From assembly GCF_003173775.1 (NCBI RefSeq), contig NZ_CP029552.1, positions 4,591,001 through 4,655,000 on the forward strand: a stretch of 64,000 nt of DNA, given 5' to 3'. Shown piece by piece: positions 52,506 through 60,980 of this stretch. The first letter of the stretch is position 1, and the number at the start of each line of letters is the position of its first letter. This stretch comes from Methylobacterium sp. 17Sr1-1 (GTDB lineage Bacteria; Pseudomonadota; Alphaproteobacteria; Rhizobiales; Beijerinckiaceae). The position numbers and the translations under genes are program-made. The notes beneath the pieces are model-generated. The model saw nothing but the letters and a program-made list of their open reading frames with translations. It did no database searches and was not told the DNA's origin.

Positions 52506-53768
52506 TCAAGCCGATCGCGTTTCACCCGTCACCGGCTCCGCCGCCAGCAGACAGATCCGCCGCGTCACCCGCCACGAGGCCGCGAAGGCCGGCACCGGCA
52601 GGAACTCGAACCGAGAGTGGAAGTTGTGGGCGCCGGTGAAGTAGTTCGGCGTCGGCAGGCCGCGGGCCGAGAGGGCGGCGCCGTCGGTGCCGCCGCGCAT
52701 CGGGATCTGCCGCGGCGCGATCCCCTCGGCGGTGAGCGCGGCGAACAGGAGATCGACCGGGCGATGATCCTCGCCGAGGCTGTCGTGGATGTTGCCGTAG
52801 GTGTCGGTAATCCGGCATTCCACCCGGCCGGTCGGGTAGAGGGCGGCGATCTCCGCCGCCACCGCGTGCAGGCGCTCCTTGCGGGCGGCGAAACGGTTCT
52901 TGTCGAAGTCGCGGATCATGACCTGGAGGCGGGCCTCGCCGGAATGGGCCTGAAGGCCGTTGAACCAGATGTAGCCCTCGCGGCCTTCCGTGTTCTCCGG
53001 CGTCTCGGCACGGTCGAACCGACTGACGAAGTCGTGCGCCATCAGCAGCGGGTTCACCAGCACGCCCTTGGCCGACATCGGATGCGCGGCGACGCCGGTG
53101 AACACGATCTCGGCGCCGGCCGCGTTGAAGGTCTCGATCACCACCTCGCCGAGGCCACAGGCATCGATCGTGTAGGCGAAGTCGCAAGGGAGGCGCGCCA
53201 GATCGAGGACCTTGGCGCCGCGCAGGCCGATCTCCTCATCGGGCACGAAGGCGATCCAGATGTCGCCGTGCGGATCCTCGGGCGTCAGGGTCGCGAGCAG
53301 CGTCATCAGGACGGCGATCGCCGCCTTGTTGTCGGCCCCGAGCACGCTCGTCCCGTCGCCGACGATCACGTCCTCGCCCTTGTAGGCCGCGATCTCCGGA
53401 TGCTCGGCGACCCGCAGCCAGATGTCCCGAGCGGGGTTGAGGCAGAGGTCGGACCCGTCGAAGCGCAGCACCTGCGGGCGGATCTCGGGCGAGAGCCCGA
53501 CATCGACGGTGTCGAGATGGGCGACGAAGCCGATCGGCGGAGCGCCGGGCCGGGTGCCGGGTTTGCGCGCCGTAAGAATCGCGTGCTCGTCGAGCACCAC
53601 GTCGGAGAGGCCGAGGTCGCGCAGCTCCCCGGCCAGGAGCTCGGCCAGCGCGCGCTGGCCCGGCGTGCTCGGCAGGGTGGTGGCGCGGGCATCGCTCTGG
53701 CTCGCCACCGCGAGGTAGCGGAAGAAGCGCTCGATCAGCTCGGCCCGGATGGCCGTTCCGTCCGTCAT
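52506..53768 (-). CDS. pepT: Peptidase T (tripeptide aminopeptidase)
   Basis: 420 aa zinc M20 peptidase removing N-terminal residues from tripeptides. Metal and catalytic blocks: GFVAHLDTVD, LGADNKAAIAVL, FVPDEEIGLRG, TIDACGLGEVV and TGAHNFHSRFEFLPV. Length fits PepT. The ATG at 53768 begins MTDGTAIRAELIERF; an alternative ATG at 53786 shares one base with the GST stop (TGATG), so translational coupling to the GST gene is likely either way. Confidence 0.94.
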   Translation of the reverse strand: MTDGTAIRAELIERFFRYLAVASQSDARATTLPSTPGQRALAELLAGELRDLGLSDVVLDEHAILTARKPGTRPGAPPIGFVAHLDTVDVGLSPEIRPQVLRFDGSDLCLNPARDIWLRVAEHPEIAAYKGEDVIVGDGTSVLGADNKAAIAVLMTLLATLTPEDPHGDIWIAFVPDEEIGLRGAKVLDLARLPCDFAYTIDACGLGEVVIETFNAAGAEIVFTGVAAHPMSAKGVLVNPLLMAHDFVSRFDRAETPENTEGREGYIWFNGLQAHSGEARLQVMIRDFDKNRFAARKERLHAVAAEIAALYPTGRVECRITDTYGNIHDSLGEDHRPVDLLFAALTAEGIAPRQIPMRGGTDGAALSARGLPTPNYFTGAHNFHSRFEFLPVPAFAASWRVTRRICLLAAEPVTGETRSA

Positions 53769-53785
53769 CTCGTCGGATCCCTGCA

Positions 53786-54406
53786 TCAGGTCAGCGCCAC
53801 CGAGAAGCCGCGCTGCACGGCGGGCCGGGCCATCAGCGCCTCGTACCAGCGTTTCACGTTCGGGTAGTCGGCGAGGTCGACCCGGTGCCGGGCGTGGCGC
53901 CAGGCCCAACCCAGGATGGCGAAATCGGCGATCGAGAGGTCGCCGGCGACGAACTCACCCTCGGCCAAGCGCTTGTCGAGGACGCCGTAGAGGCGGCGCG
54001 TCTCCTTCTGGTAGCGCTCAAGCCCGTAGGTGCGGTCTTTTTCGTCGACGCCGAGGAAGTGGTGGACCTGGCCCGGCATCGGCCCGAAGCCGCCCATCTG
54101 CCACATCAGCCACTCCATGACCTGAACCCGGCCGCGTCCGCTCGCCGGCAGGAAGCGCCCGGTCTTCTCGGCGAGGTAGACCAGGATCGCGCCGGATTCG
54201 AACACCGAGATCGGCGCCCCGTCCGGCCCCTCCACATCGACGATCGCCGGGATGCGGTTGTTCGGGCTGATGGCGAGGAAGGCGGGCTCGAACTGCCGGC
54301 CCTTGGTGATGTCCACCGGTTCGACCCGGTAGGTCAGCCCCAGCTCCTCCAGCGCGACGCTGATCTTGCGGCCGTTCGGCGTGTCCCAGGCATAAAGCTG
54401 GATCAT
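53786..54406 (-). CDS. Glutathione S-transferase, YfcG/nu-like
   Basis: 206 aa. Thioredoxin-fold N-terminus (MIQLYAWDTPNGRKISVALEELGLTYRVEPVDITKG, SPNNRIPAIVD, ESGAILVYLAEKTGRFLP) and helical C-terminus (DLSIADFAILGW). The Thr/Asn of TPNGRK is the usual catalytic position in this branch, which often has disulfide reductase rather than transferase activity. Upstream of and coupled to pepT. Confidence 0.92.
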   Translation of the reverse strand: MIQLYAWDTPNGRKISVALEELGLTYRVEPVDITKGRQFEPAFLAISPNNRIPAIVDVEGPDGAPISVFESGAILVYLAEKTGRFLPASGRGRVQVMEWLMWQMGGFGPMPGQVHHFLGVDEKDRTYGLERYQKETRRLYGVLDKRLAEGEFVAGDLSIADFAILGWAWRHARHRVDLADYPNVKRWYEALMARPAVQRGFSVALT

Positions 54407-54545
54407 TCTGCGCTCCCGTGCGGTGCGGGCGGGAAGGTAGAGCGGTTCGGGGGCGGAGTCGCGCCGGTTTGACGGGGAGAGCCGTCACGGCTGGTGCGCT
54501 CTCAGGACATGCTGGCTGATTGGGGACAGGACGAGGCGCGGGCTT

Positions 54546-54581
54546 CCTCCTCTCCCCGCGGGTGCAGGGCTGTCCGGGGAA
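54546..54581. repeat. CCTCTCCCCGCGGGTGCAGGGCTG repeat copy
   Basis: TCCTCCTCTCCCCGCGGGTG followed by CAGGGCTGTCCGGGGAA. The same unit is at 43218-43254 and, inverted, at 55347-55380. It abuts the transposase remnant. Confidence 0.75.
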
Positions 54582-54594
54582 GTGAGGAGCCATG

Positions 54595-54899
54595 TATCTG
54601 TCTGCTTCTGCGTGTGGTCGAGGCAGTTTTTGGGGACAGCAAGGCGCGGACGTCGGCCCAGGTTTGAGGCTCGAACAAGCCCTGCCGCAGCAGATCGACC
54701 AGGCGCAGGATCGGGACGCGCGGGCAGTGGCGGCGCAGAGCCAGGCGCAGCCGCGCGAAGGTGATCATCGCCGCCACCAGTTGCAGGCGCACGGCTTCCA
54801 CGCTGTGGCCCAGGCAGCGGCGGATCGCCAAGTGCTGCTTGAGCCAGCGAAACAGCAGCTCAATGGCCTGATCACGAACGACAAGTTTTGTCTGGTGCG
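54595..54899 (-). pseudogene. IS4-type transposase C-terminal remnant
   Basis: The reading frame LVVRDQAIELLFRWLKQHLAIRRCLGHSVEAVRLQLVAAMITFARLRLAL matches the end of an IS4-family transposase. The E-x6-K of the YREK motif survives as IELLFRWLK. The preceding catalytic part is missing. It differs clearly from the IS4 element at 43 kb, so it is an older, different insertion. No inverted repeats were found. Confidence 0.7.
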
Positions 54900-55154
54900 C
54901 ACGGCGCGGCTGGTCCTGACGTGGTGACGTGGGCGCGGCTGCACAGCGGCCAGCCAGAGGGCAGATCTCGATCGAGCGAGCGATCGGGGAGGTGCCCATG
55001 CGTCGCCACTGCCAGATCCGCCGTCAGACCACGACCACACCGGACGCAGTTCGGCGGTGGGGTCGGGCCTACGGCCTCATCCTGAGCTGGGGATCACCCC
55101 AAGCCCCACCGGCAGCGACGCAGATGGCCTTCCCCCCCGCAGAGGAGGCAAGCC
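54900..55154. other. Degenerate region upstream of the recombinase fragment
   Basis: Contains an open frame from ATG 54998 (MRRHCQIRRQTTTTPDAVRRWGRAYGLILSWG...), reminiscent of short proteins found before serine recombinases. It is not confidently a gene. Read as decayed mobile DNA. Confidence 0.4.
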
Positions 55155-55328
55155 ATGAGGACGGCTGTCTACGTGCGGGTCTCGACGGCGCGCCAGGCCA
55201 AAGCCCAGACCATCGATCAGCAGCTCGACCGACTCCGGGTCCATCTGCAAGCACAGAGCACCACCTCGGACGACAGCGCCATCTTCCGGGATGATGGCCG
55301 GAGTGGAGCGATGCCGAACCGGCCCGGA
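55155..55328 (+). pseudogene. Serine recombinase, N-terminal fragment
   Basis: MRTAVYVRVSTARQAKAQTIDQQLDRLRVHLQ... IFRDDGRSG is the start of a resolvase/invertase-type serine recombinase; the catalytic Ser is in YVRVST. GAGGAGGCAAGCC precedes the ATG. Homology ends near NRPG at 55328, where a palindromic repeat begins, and the frame stops at 55403. The catalytic core and DNA-binding parts are gone. Confidence 0.8.
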
Positions 55329-55346
55329 TGCACCCACCCCATATTT

Positions 55347-55380
55347 TTCCCCGGACAGCCCTGCGCCGGCGGGGAGAGGG
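55347..55380. repeat. Inverted copy of the GCAGGGCTGTCCGGGG repeat
   Basis: TTCCCCGGACAGCCCTGCGC then CGGCGGGGAGAGGG, the reverse complement of 54546-54581. It marks the breakpoint of the recombinase gene. Confidence 0.75.
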
Positions 55381-55459
55381 ACTGCGCGCGACCGGAGGTG
55401 TGAACCTGCGAACCGCGAGGGACGATCCACGCTGGCTGCATGGAGGACCTGACACATCC

Positions 55460-55714
55460 GTGGCAAAGCTGCTGCTGATCGAGGACGACCCTGCGACGGC
55501 GGAGGAGATTTTGGGCGACCTGCGGGGGGCGCGGGCACGCGGTCGCCTAGGCGGCGACCGGGCCGGAGGGCGCGCAGCGCGCGGGGGACGAGATCCGGGA
55601 CGCGATTCTTCTCGACCGGATGCTGCCGGGGCTCGATGGCCTGACCCGACCGCAGGGCTTGCGCGACGCCGGCGACCGCACGCCGGCCCTGGTGCTCTCG
55701 GCGCTGTCCGACAA
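55460..55714 (+). pseudogene. Response regulator receiver domain, decayed
   Basis: GTG-AKLLLIEDDPATAEEILGDLR is the start of an OmpR-type receiver (acidic pair in IEDD). A frame change near 55531-55536 follows; the next frame reads HAVA, a TAG (55548, expected Trp), then AATGPEGAQRAGDEIRDAILLDRMLPGLDGL and TPALVLSALSD. The phospho-Asp (LLDRMLPGLDG) is still visible. Everything after about 55714, including the output domain, is missing and replaced by repeat sequence. Confidence 0.75.
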
Positions 55715-55730
55715 TCTTGGCACCCGCCGC

Positions 55731-55765
55731 ATCATCCCGGGTTCCGCCGCGCGGCCCCGGAATGA
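55731..55765. repeat. Half copy of the GTCATCCTGG-family repeat
   Basis: ATCATCCCGGGTTCCGCCGC then GCGGCCCCGGAATGAC. Resembles one arm of the inverted repeat at 1206-1344. It truncates the response regulator remnant. Confidence 0.55.
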
Positions 55766-55816
55766 CGCGGTGGATGCAGAATAAGAAGCCTTTAGAAGAA
55801 TTTATCCCATCCACGC

Positions 55817-55923
55817 CCTCATCTGAGGTGCCCGCGAAGTGGGCCTCGAAGAGGAGTCCAGAAGCCTCCGCGATCCCTGGAGGCGTCCTTCGCGGCTCGG
55901 TTCACTCGCACCTCGGCATGAGG
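55817..55923. repeat. CCTCATCCTGAGGTG-family palindrome (copy 2, diverged)
   Basis: CCTCATCTGAGGTGC at the left and GCACCTCGGCATGAGG at the right, with the interior GGCCTCGAAGAGGAGTCCAG. One base is lost from the left arm. The right flank GCGGGTGGGA matches other copies. Confidence 0.75.
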
Positions 55924-56051
55924 GCGCGGGTGGGAGGGAAGAGGGACCGATCGGATCCTCGATGCTACCGCCGATCGGGAGCGAAGGGTCACGCCCATCG
56001 CCAAGCCCCGGCGAGGCGCGCGGCAAGTCCGCTCGCCCCACCGGACGACCA
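55924..56051. other. Intergenic tail, nothing recognised
   Basis: 128 bases between the palindrome and the secreted-protein gene. No gene or repeat was identified. Confidence 0.4.
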
Positions 56052-56375
56052 TCAATACCCGATGGCGCCGCGCTTGAAGCCGAAGCCCGGGACCTCGCAG
56101 CCGCAGGACGAGTTGAGCGGGGCCGGCCGGGTCGGGCAATTGCCACGGGCGGTGACGCAGATCCGGCCGATGCGGCCCCCGCCATACTCGCCGCGATAGC
56201 GCGGACGGTCGTACTCGTCGCGGTAGCGCGGGCGGTCGTAGTCGTAGCGCTCCTCGTAGCGGCGGCGCGGGCGGTCGTCGTCGTAGCCGCCGCCATAGCC
56301 GTACTGCGCGAAGGCGGGTGCGGCGCCGAGGCCGAGGGTCAGGGCGGCCAGGGCGGCGGTCATCACGGTTCTCAC
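56052..56375 (-). CDS. Small secreted Tyr/Arg/Asp-rich protein
   Basis: 107 aa. Signal peptide (MRTVMTAALAALTLGLGAAPAFA), then a low-complexity stretch with repeated YDRPRYR/DEYDRPRYR units and a Cys-rich end (CVTARGNCPTRPAPLNSSCGCEVPGFGFKRG). The GTG at 56375 is chosen because GAGGAGAG sits 5-7 bases upstream; an ATG at 56363 is the alternative. Probably periplasmic; function unknown. Confidence 0.65.
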   Translation of the reverse strand: MRTVMTAALAALTLGLGAAPAFAQYGYGGGYDDDRPRRRYEERYDYDRPRYRDEYDRPRYRGEYGGGRIGRICVTARGNCPTRPAPLNSSCGCEVPGFGFKRGAIGY

Positions 56376-56659
56376 GGGGTCTCTCCTCACGGTTTCTGAC
56401 GGTCGTGTCGGACCTTGTCTCGCCGGTCACGCTAGGCGTCCCGACATGAACGCCGGCTGAGGCGATTCGGTGCCGTTGCGACAGGCGGCCTTGCCGAGAA
56501 GCCCTCGCTAAATCACCGGTCCCCCGCCATCGGCCGGGCGATGGTTGTCGTCGGCGGGGGCCATCGCTACCTACGTTCAGTATCATTCCGAACAGCGCGG
56601 GCCGGCCGCTCGACGGACCGGCCCCAAGCACAGGGACGCCGACAGTGAAGGACGCGGAG

Positions 56660-57103
56660 ATGGAGCTCCTGAAGCTCGCTGCCCTCGACGCCGACGATCT
56701 CGCGGTCATCTCGACCCACCTTCAGGATGCTGTCCTGCGGACCGGAGACCTCGCCTACCTGCCCCGCGAGCGCCGCTTCGCCCTGGTGGCGCGCCGCTTC
56801 GACTGGGAATGCCCCGACGGCGCCCCGCCGCGACGGCGGTTGACCGGCCTGCACTTCGAGCGGGTGCTCGCCGTCCGCTGCCGCAACATCGCGCGCGACG
56901 AGCCCGACAGCCCGCTCGAGCTTCTGGCCATCACCTTCGAGCCCGGCGAGGCGCCGTCCGGCACCGCGACCCTGGTCTTCTCCGGCGGCGGCGCCATCCG
57001 GCTCGAACTCGAATGCATCGAGGCGGCGATGAAGGATCTGGGCCCGGTCTGGCAGGCCGAGAGCAAGCCGGCCCATCTCGACATGCCCCTCGACGCGGCC
57101 TGA
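56660..57103 (+). CDS. DUF2948 family protein
   Basis: 147 aa. LLKLAALDADDLAVISTHLQDAVLRTGDLAYLPRERRFALVARRFDWE and the C-terminal ALECIEAAMKDLGPVWQA-like end (here LELECIEAAMKDLGPVWQA) match DUF2948, found next to hisD in many alphaproteobacteria. Function unknown. The ATG at 56660 has AAGGA 7 bases upstream; a GTG 15 bases earlier is possible. Confidence 0.88.
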   Translation: MELLKLAALDADDLAVISTHLQDAVLRTGDLAYLPRERRFALVARRFDWECPDGAPPRRRLTGLHFERVLAVRCRNIARDEPDSPLELLAITFEPGEAPSGTATLVFSGGGAIRLELECIEAAMKDLGPVWQAESKPAHLDMPLDAA

Positions 57104-57156
57104 ATTTTTTGGCAGTCGGCGGGCGAAGTCCCGCCGACCACGAGACCGGATCCCGC

Positions 57157-58446
57157 ATGCAGCGCCTCGATTCCCGCGACCCCGACTTCGAGGCGCAGTT
57201 CACCCGCCTGCTCTCGGTCAAGCGCGAGGTGGCGGAGGATGTCGACATGGCGGTCCGCGACATCATCCGCGACGTGGTCGAGCGCGGCGACGCCGCGCTG
57301 ATCGATTATACGACGCGCTTCGACCGGCTCGACCTGACCCCCGACACCATCCGGGTCTCCTCCGAGGAGATCGACGCGGCGACGGCGGCGTGCTCGGCGG
57401 AGGCCCTCGACGCCCTGAGGCTGGCGAAGGAGCGGATCGAGACCTACCACCGCGCCCAGGTGCCGGCGGATCACCGCGAGACCGATGCGCTGGGCGTCAC
57501 CCTCGGCTGGCGCTGGACCGCGCTCGAATCGGTCGGCCTCTACGTACCGGGCGGCACCGCGAGCTATCCCTCCTCGGTGCTGATGAACGCGGTGCCGGCC
57601 AAGGTCGCGGGCGTACCGCGCCTCGCCATGGTGGTGCCGACGCCGGACGGGATCACCAACCCGCTGGTGCTCGCCGCCGCCAAGCTCGCCGGGGTCGACG
57701 AGGTCTTCCGGGTCGGCGGCGCCCAGGCCGTGGCGGCGCTCGCCTATGGCACGGCCACCATCCGGCCGGTCGCCAAGATCGTCGGCCCGGGCAACGCCTA
57801 CGTGGCGGCGGCCAAGCGCCGGGTCTTCGGCCAGGTCGGCATCGACATGATCGCCGGTCCCTCCGAGGTGCTGATCCTCGCCGATTCCTCCGCCAACCCG
57901 GACTGGGTCGCGGCCGACCTGCTCGCGCAGGCCGAGCACGACAAAGCCGCCCAGGCGATCCTGGTCACCGACAGCGACGCGCTCTCCGAATCCGTGGCGG
58001 CGGCCGTCGAGGGCCAGCTCCGGACCCTGCCGCGCTCCGAGATCGCCACCGCGAGCTGGCGCGATTACGGCGCCATCGTGCGGGTGGGGCGTCTCGCCGA
58101 CGCGATCCCGCTGGTCGATCGCCTCGCGCCCGAGCATCTCGAGATCGAATCGACCGAGGCCGAGGAGCTGGCGGCGCGGGTGCGCAATGCCGGGGCGATC
58201 TTCCTCGGCGCCCACACCCCGGAGGCGATCGGCGATTACGTCGGCGGCCCCAACCACGTCCTGCCGACCGCCCGCTCGGCCCGGTTCTCCTCCGGCCTCG
58301 GCGTGCTCGACTTCATGAAGCGGACCTCGCTTCTCTCCTGCACGCCCGAGGCCCTGCGGGCGCTCGGCCCCGCGGCGGTCGCCCTCGGCCGCTCGGAGGG
58401 GCTGGAGGGCCACGCCCGCTCGGTGGCGATCCGCCTGAACCTTTAA
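57157..58446 (+). CDS. hisD: Histidinol dehydrogenase
   Basis: 429 aa zinc enzyme that oxidises L-histidinol to histidine in two NAD-dependent steps. Signatures: [58 protein letters not shown] and LAPEHLEIE with the catalytic/zinc His residues, then GGPNHVLPT. Full length. Follows DUF2948 by 53 bases. Confidence 0.98.
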   Translation: MQRLDSRDPDFEAQFTRLLSVKREVAEDVDMAVRDIIRDVVERGDAALIDYTTRFDRLDLTPDTIRVSSEEIDAATAACSAEALDALRLAKERIETYHRAQVPADHRETDALGVTLGWRWTALESVGLYVPGGTASYPSSVLMNAVPAKVAGVPRLAMVVPTPDGITNPLVLAAAKLAGVDEVFRVGGAQAVAALAYGTATIRPVAKIVGPGNAYVAAAKRRVFGQVGIDMIAGPSEVLILADSSANPDWVAADLLAQAEHDKAAQAILVTDSDALSESVAAAVEGQLRTLPRSEIATASWRDYGAIVRVGRLADAIPLVDRLAPEHLEIESTEAEELAARVRNAGAIFLGAHTPEAIGDYVGGPNHVLPTARSARFSSGLGVLDFMKRTSLLSCTPEALRALGPAAVALGRSEGLEGHARSVAIRLNL

Positions 58447-58551
58447 TCAGTCCGGCTCATCCTACGTCCGGCTTGCGCGCGGGACCGCGCTCGCCTCTGC
58501 TGCATGTTCCAACACACCCGCCGACACACCCGAGACGGGGGAGGAGATCCG

Positions 58552-59040
58552 ATGGCGAGCGAGGCTCCCGATCCGCGACAGCGCCTGGCGGCGGTGACGC
58601 TCGACGAGGATTCGATCGGGCGCGGCAACCCCGACCAAGAGCACGAGCGCGCCATCGCGATCTACGACATCCTGGAATCGAACAGCTTTCGCGTGGCCAA
58701 CCACGAGGGCGGCCCCTACGCGCTGGCGCTGGGCCTCGTCGAGAACAAGCTGTCCTTCGCGATCTCCACCGCCGACGGCCAGCCGGTGATGACCCATCTC
58801 CTGTCGCTGACGCCGTTCCGCGGCGTGATCCGCGACTACGAGATGATCTGCGACAGCTACTTCAAGGCGATCCGCACCGCCTCCCCGAGCCAGATCGAGG
58901 CGATCGACATGGGCCGGCGCGGGGTCCACAACGAGGCGTCCGAGCTGCTGCGCCAGCGCCTGGAGGGCAAGGTGGAGATCGACCACGACACCGCCCGCCG
59001 GCTGTTCACCCTGATCTTCGCCCTGCACTGGAAAGGCTGA
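58552..59040 (+). CDS. UPF0262 family protein
   Basis: 162 aa. [81 protein letters not shown] and [17 protein letters not shown] are typical of UPF0262, conserved in Hyphomicrobiales after hisD. Function unknown. The ATG at 58552 has GGGGGAGGAG upstream. Confidence 0.93.
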   Translation: MASEAPDPRQRLAAVTLDEDSIGRGNPDQEHERAIAIYDILESNSFRVANHEGGPYALALGLVENKLSFAISTADGQPVMTHLLSLTPFRGVIRDYEMICDSYFKAIRTASPSQIEAIDMGRRGVHNEASELLRQRLEGKVEIDHDTARRLFTLIFALHWKG

Positions 59041-59044
59041 GCCG

Positions 59045-59566
59045 GTGTCCGGAAGCTCCCTTCCGGACAGTGCCGCTCCCGCCGGGGCCGATTCGTCGAA
59101 GCCGGATCCTGCGAGACCCGAACCACTGAGATCGGGCAAGCGGGTGCAGTCGGTGCTGTTCGTCTGCAACTTCAACGCGGTGCGTTCGGCCTGCGCCGAG
59201 GCCCTGGCCCGGCACTATTTCGGCAAGTCGGTCTACGTGCAATCCGCCGGCGTGCGCAGCGGCGAGCCCACCGACCCGTTCATGATCTCGGCCCTCGACG
59301 AGGTCGGTATCGACGCCTCGCGCCACCGCCCCCGCACCCTCGAGGAGCTGGAGGAGTGGGAGGGCCTGAACTTCGACCTGATCGTCTCGCTCTCGCCGGA
59401 GGCCCACCACGCCGCCCTGGAGCTCACCCGGACGGTGGCGGCCGAGGTCGAGTACTGGCCGACCCCGGACCCGACGGTGTCGCAAGGCTCGCGCGAGCAG
59501 CGCCTCGACGCCTATCGCGACGTGCGCGACGGGCTGGGGTTCCGCATCCGGCAGCGGTTGCGGTGA
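59045..59566 (+). CDS. Low-molecular-weight protein phosphatase family protein
   Basis: 173 aa. After a variable 32-residue N-terminus comes the catalytic loop VLFVCNFNAVRSACAEAL with nucleophile Cys41 and Arg47 (C-x5-R). The general acid Asp lies in WPTPDPT near residue 141. This is the fold shared by tyrosine phosphatases and arsenate reductases; substrate unknown. The GTG at 59045 lies 4 bases after UPF0262, so the two are coupled. Confidence 0.9.
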   Translation: MSGSSLPDSAAPAGADSSKPDPARPEPLRSGKRVQSVLFVCNFNAVRSACAEALARHYFGKSVYVQSAGVRSGEPTDPFMISALDEVGIDASRHRPRTLEELEEWEGLNFDLIVSLSPEAHHAALELTRTVAAEVEYWPTPDPTVSQGSREQRLDAYRDVRDGLGFRIRQRLR

Positions 59567-59616
59567 GGGCGGAAACCCCAAGCCGTTCCGATCGTCCGGT
59601 CTGTCCCACCATCCAG

Positions 59617-59722
59617 CTCATCCTGAGGTGCGAACGGAGTGAGCGTCGAAGGAAGCCTCCAGAAGTCTCCGACCGAGCTGGAGCCCTCGTTCGAGGCCGC
59701 TCCGCGGCACCTCGGGATGAGG
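59617..59722. repeat. CCTCATCCTGAGGTG-family palindrome (copy 3)
   Basis: CTCATCCTGAGGTGCGAACG at the left and GCACCTCGGGATGAGG at 59707-59722 on the right, with interior CGTCGAAGGAAGCCTCCAG. The right flank GGGTGGGATCGA is shared with the other copies. It lies between the phosphatase and azlD. Confidence 0.85.
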
Positions 59723-59763
59723 TTGCGGGTGGGATCGATCGAGCGAGACAGCCGAACGGGTTT

Positions 59764-60084
59764 CTACAACCCGAGCGCCCGCCCGGCCGCCACCACCCCC
59801 AGTCCCGCCAGCACCGCCGCCAGCTCGAACCGCGTCAGCGCCATCACGCCGGCGGCGGTGACGAGGCCGAGCAATCCGGGCAGGCCGGCGGAGAGGCCGG
59901 TGGGAAGCGCGGTCGCCACCACGATCGAGCCCGGCAGGGCACGCAAGCCGCGCTCGACCCGCGGGGTGAGGCGCACCCGGCTCATCAGCACCACGCCCGA
60001 CGCCCGGCACAGATAGGTGACGAGGGCGAGCGCCAGGATGGCGATCCAGGGGCCGGCCGGGCTGGCGAGGACGGCGTCGATCAT
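59764..60084 (-). CDS. AzlD family branched-chain amino acid export subunit
   Basis: 106 aa with four hydrophobic helices (WIAILALALVTYLCRASGVVLM; GLRALPGSIVVATALPTGLSAGLPGLLGLV). The small partner of AzlC/YgaZ exporters. Its start overlaps the azlC stop by 4 bases, so both are translated together. Substrate not shown by sequence. Confidence 0.9.
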   Translation of the reverse strand: MIDAVLASPAGPWIAILALALVTYLCRASGVVLMSRVRLTPRVERGLRALPGSIVVATALPTGLSAGLPGLLGLVTAAGVMALTRFELAAVLAGLGVVAAGRALGL

Positions 60085-60797
60085 CGCGGCGCCCCGTCAT
60101 CGACGAGGAGGCCGGTGACGAGCCCCGCCGCGGCGCCCGCCGCGATGAAGGCGTAGCCCGGCACCAGCCGCTGCACCAGCAGCGCCACGAGGCCGGAGGC
60201 GAGCCACGGCAGGGCCGGCCGCACGCCGCGCCAGAGCGGCGCCAGCATCGCGGCGAAGAACACCGGCAGGATCATGTCCAGGGCGTAGGCCCGGGGCTGG
60301 GTCACCAGGGCACCGGCGAGGTGGCCGGCCGCCGTCGAGGCGACCCAGAGCGGCCACAGGCCGATGCCGGAGCCGAACAGCACCCCGAGATCGCGCCCGC
60401 CTTCGGCGCGGTGACGCACGCCGATGAGCCAGCTCGCGTCGACGAGCACGAACAGCGTCATCGCGGTGCGCCAGAGCGGCGTGCCGCGCATCCACGGCTG
60501 GATCGTGGCGCCCATCAGGATCATGCGGGCGTTGATGAGGCCGGTCACCGTCATGGCGGCGAGGAGCGCGCTCAGGGTCCAGGGCTGGCCCCAGACCTCG
60601 AGCGTCACCATCTGGGCCGAGCCGGCATAGACGAGGGCGCTGGCGCCCACAGCCTCCGCGAGGCTCACGCCGCGCTGGGCCGCCGCGGCCCCGAAGGCGG
60701 CGCCGAACACCGCGATGCTGGGCCAGAGCGGCAGGCTGAGCCGGATGCCCGTGAGGATGCCGGCCCGGGTGAACGGCGCGGCGGACGCGTGGGACAT
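60081..60797 (-). CDS. AzlC family permease
   Basis: 238 aa inner-membrane protein. AGILTGIRLSLPLWPSIAVFGAAFGAAAAQRG, GASALVYAGSAQMVTLEVWGQ and TGLINARMILMGATIQPWM are AzlC/YgaZ signatures. Together with AzlD it exports branched-chain amino acids or azaleucine. The ATG at 60797 starts MSHASAAPFTRAG; the longer frame upstream is unsupported. Confidence 0.92.
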   Translation of the reverse strand: MSHASAAPFTRAGILTGIRLSLPLWPSIAVFGAAFGAAAAQRGVSLAEAVGASALVYAGSAQMVTLEVWGQPWTLSALLAAMTVTGLINARMILMGATIQPWMRGTPLWRTAMTLFVLVDASWLIGVRHRAEGGRDLGVLFGSGIGLWPLWVASTAAGHLAGALVTQPRAYALDMILPVFFAAMLAPLWRGVRPALPWLASGLVALLVQRLVPGYAFIAAGAAAGLVTGLLVDDGAPR

Positions 60798-60955
60798 GGG
60801 GTGCGGGAGAACGTGTCGGCAGCGGGAGCCCCGTCTGTCGCGCACCGGCCCGGCAAGCGTCAATCCGCGGATCCGCCGGCCAGGGTTGCGGGGGCCGCGA
60901 CCGCGGGCGCCCCCGTCAAGGTTGACGAAACCGCAGCGTGACGCATCACGGCATC

Positions 60956-60971
60956 GTTTCCACGTGAAACA
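60956..60971. promoter_or_regulatory. parS-like site
   Basis: GTTTCCACGTGAAACA matches 14 of 16 positions of the parS consensus TGTTnCACGTGAAACA; only the first two bases differ. It lies between azlC and the degenerate kinase gene. The right half is perfect, the left half has shifted spacing. Confidence 0.35.
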
Positions 60972-60980
60972 GACGCACCT

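Noticed and set aside
55075..55090. CCTCATCCTGAG sequence as another palindrome copy
   Set aside because: It lacks the second arm and flank; only a 12-base chance match within decayed coding sequence.
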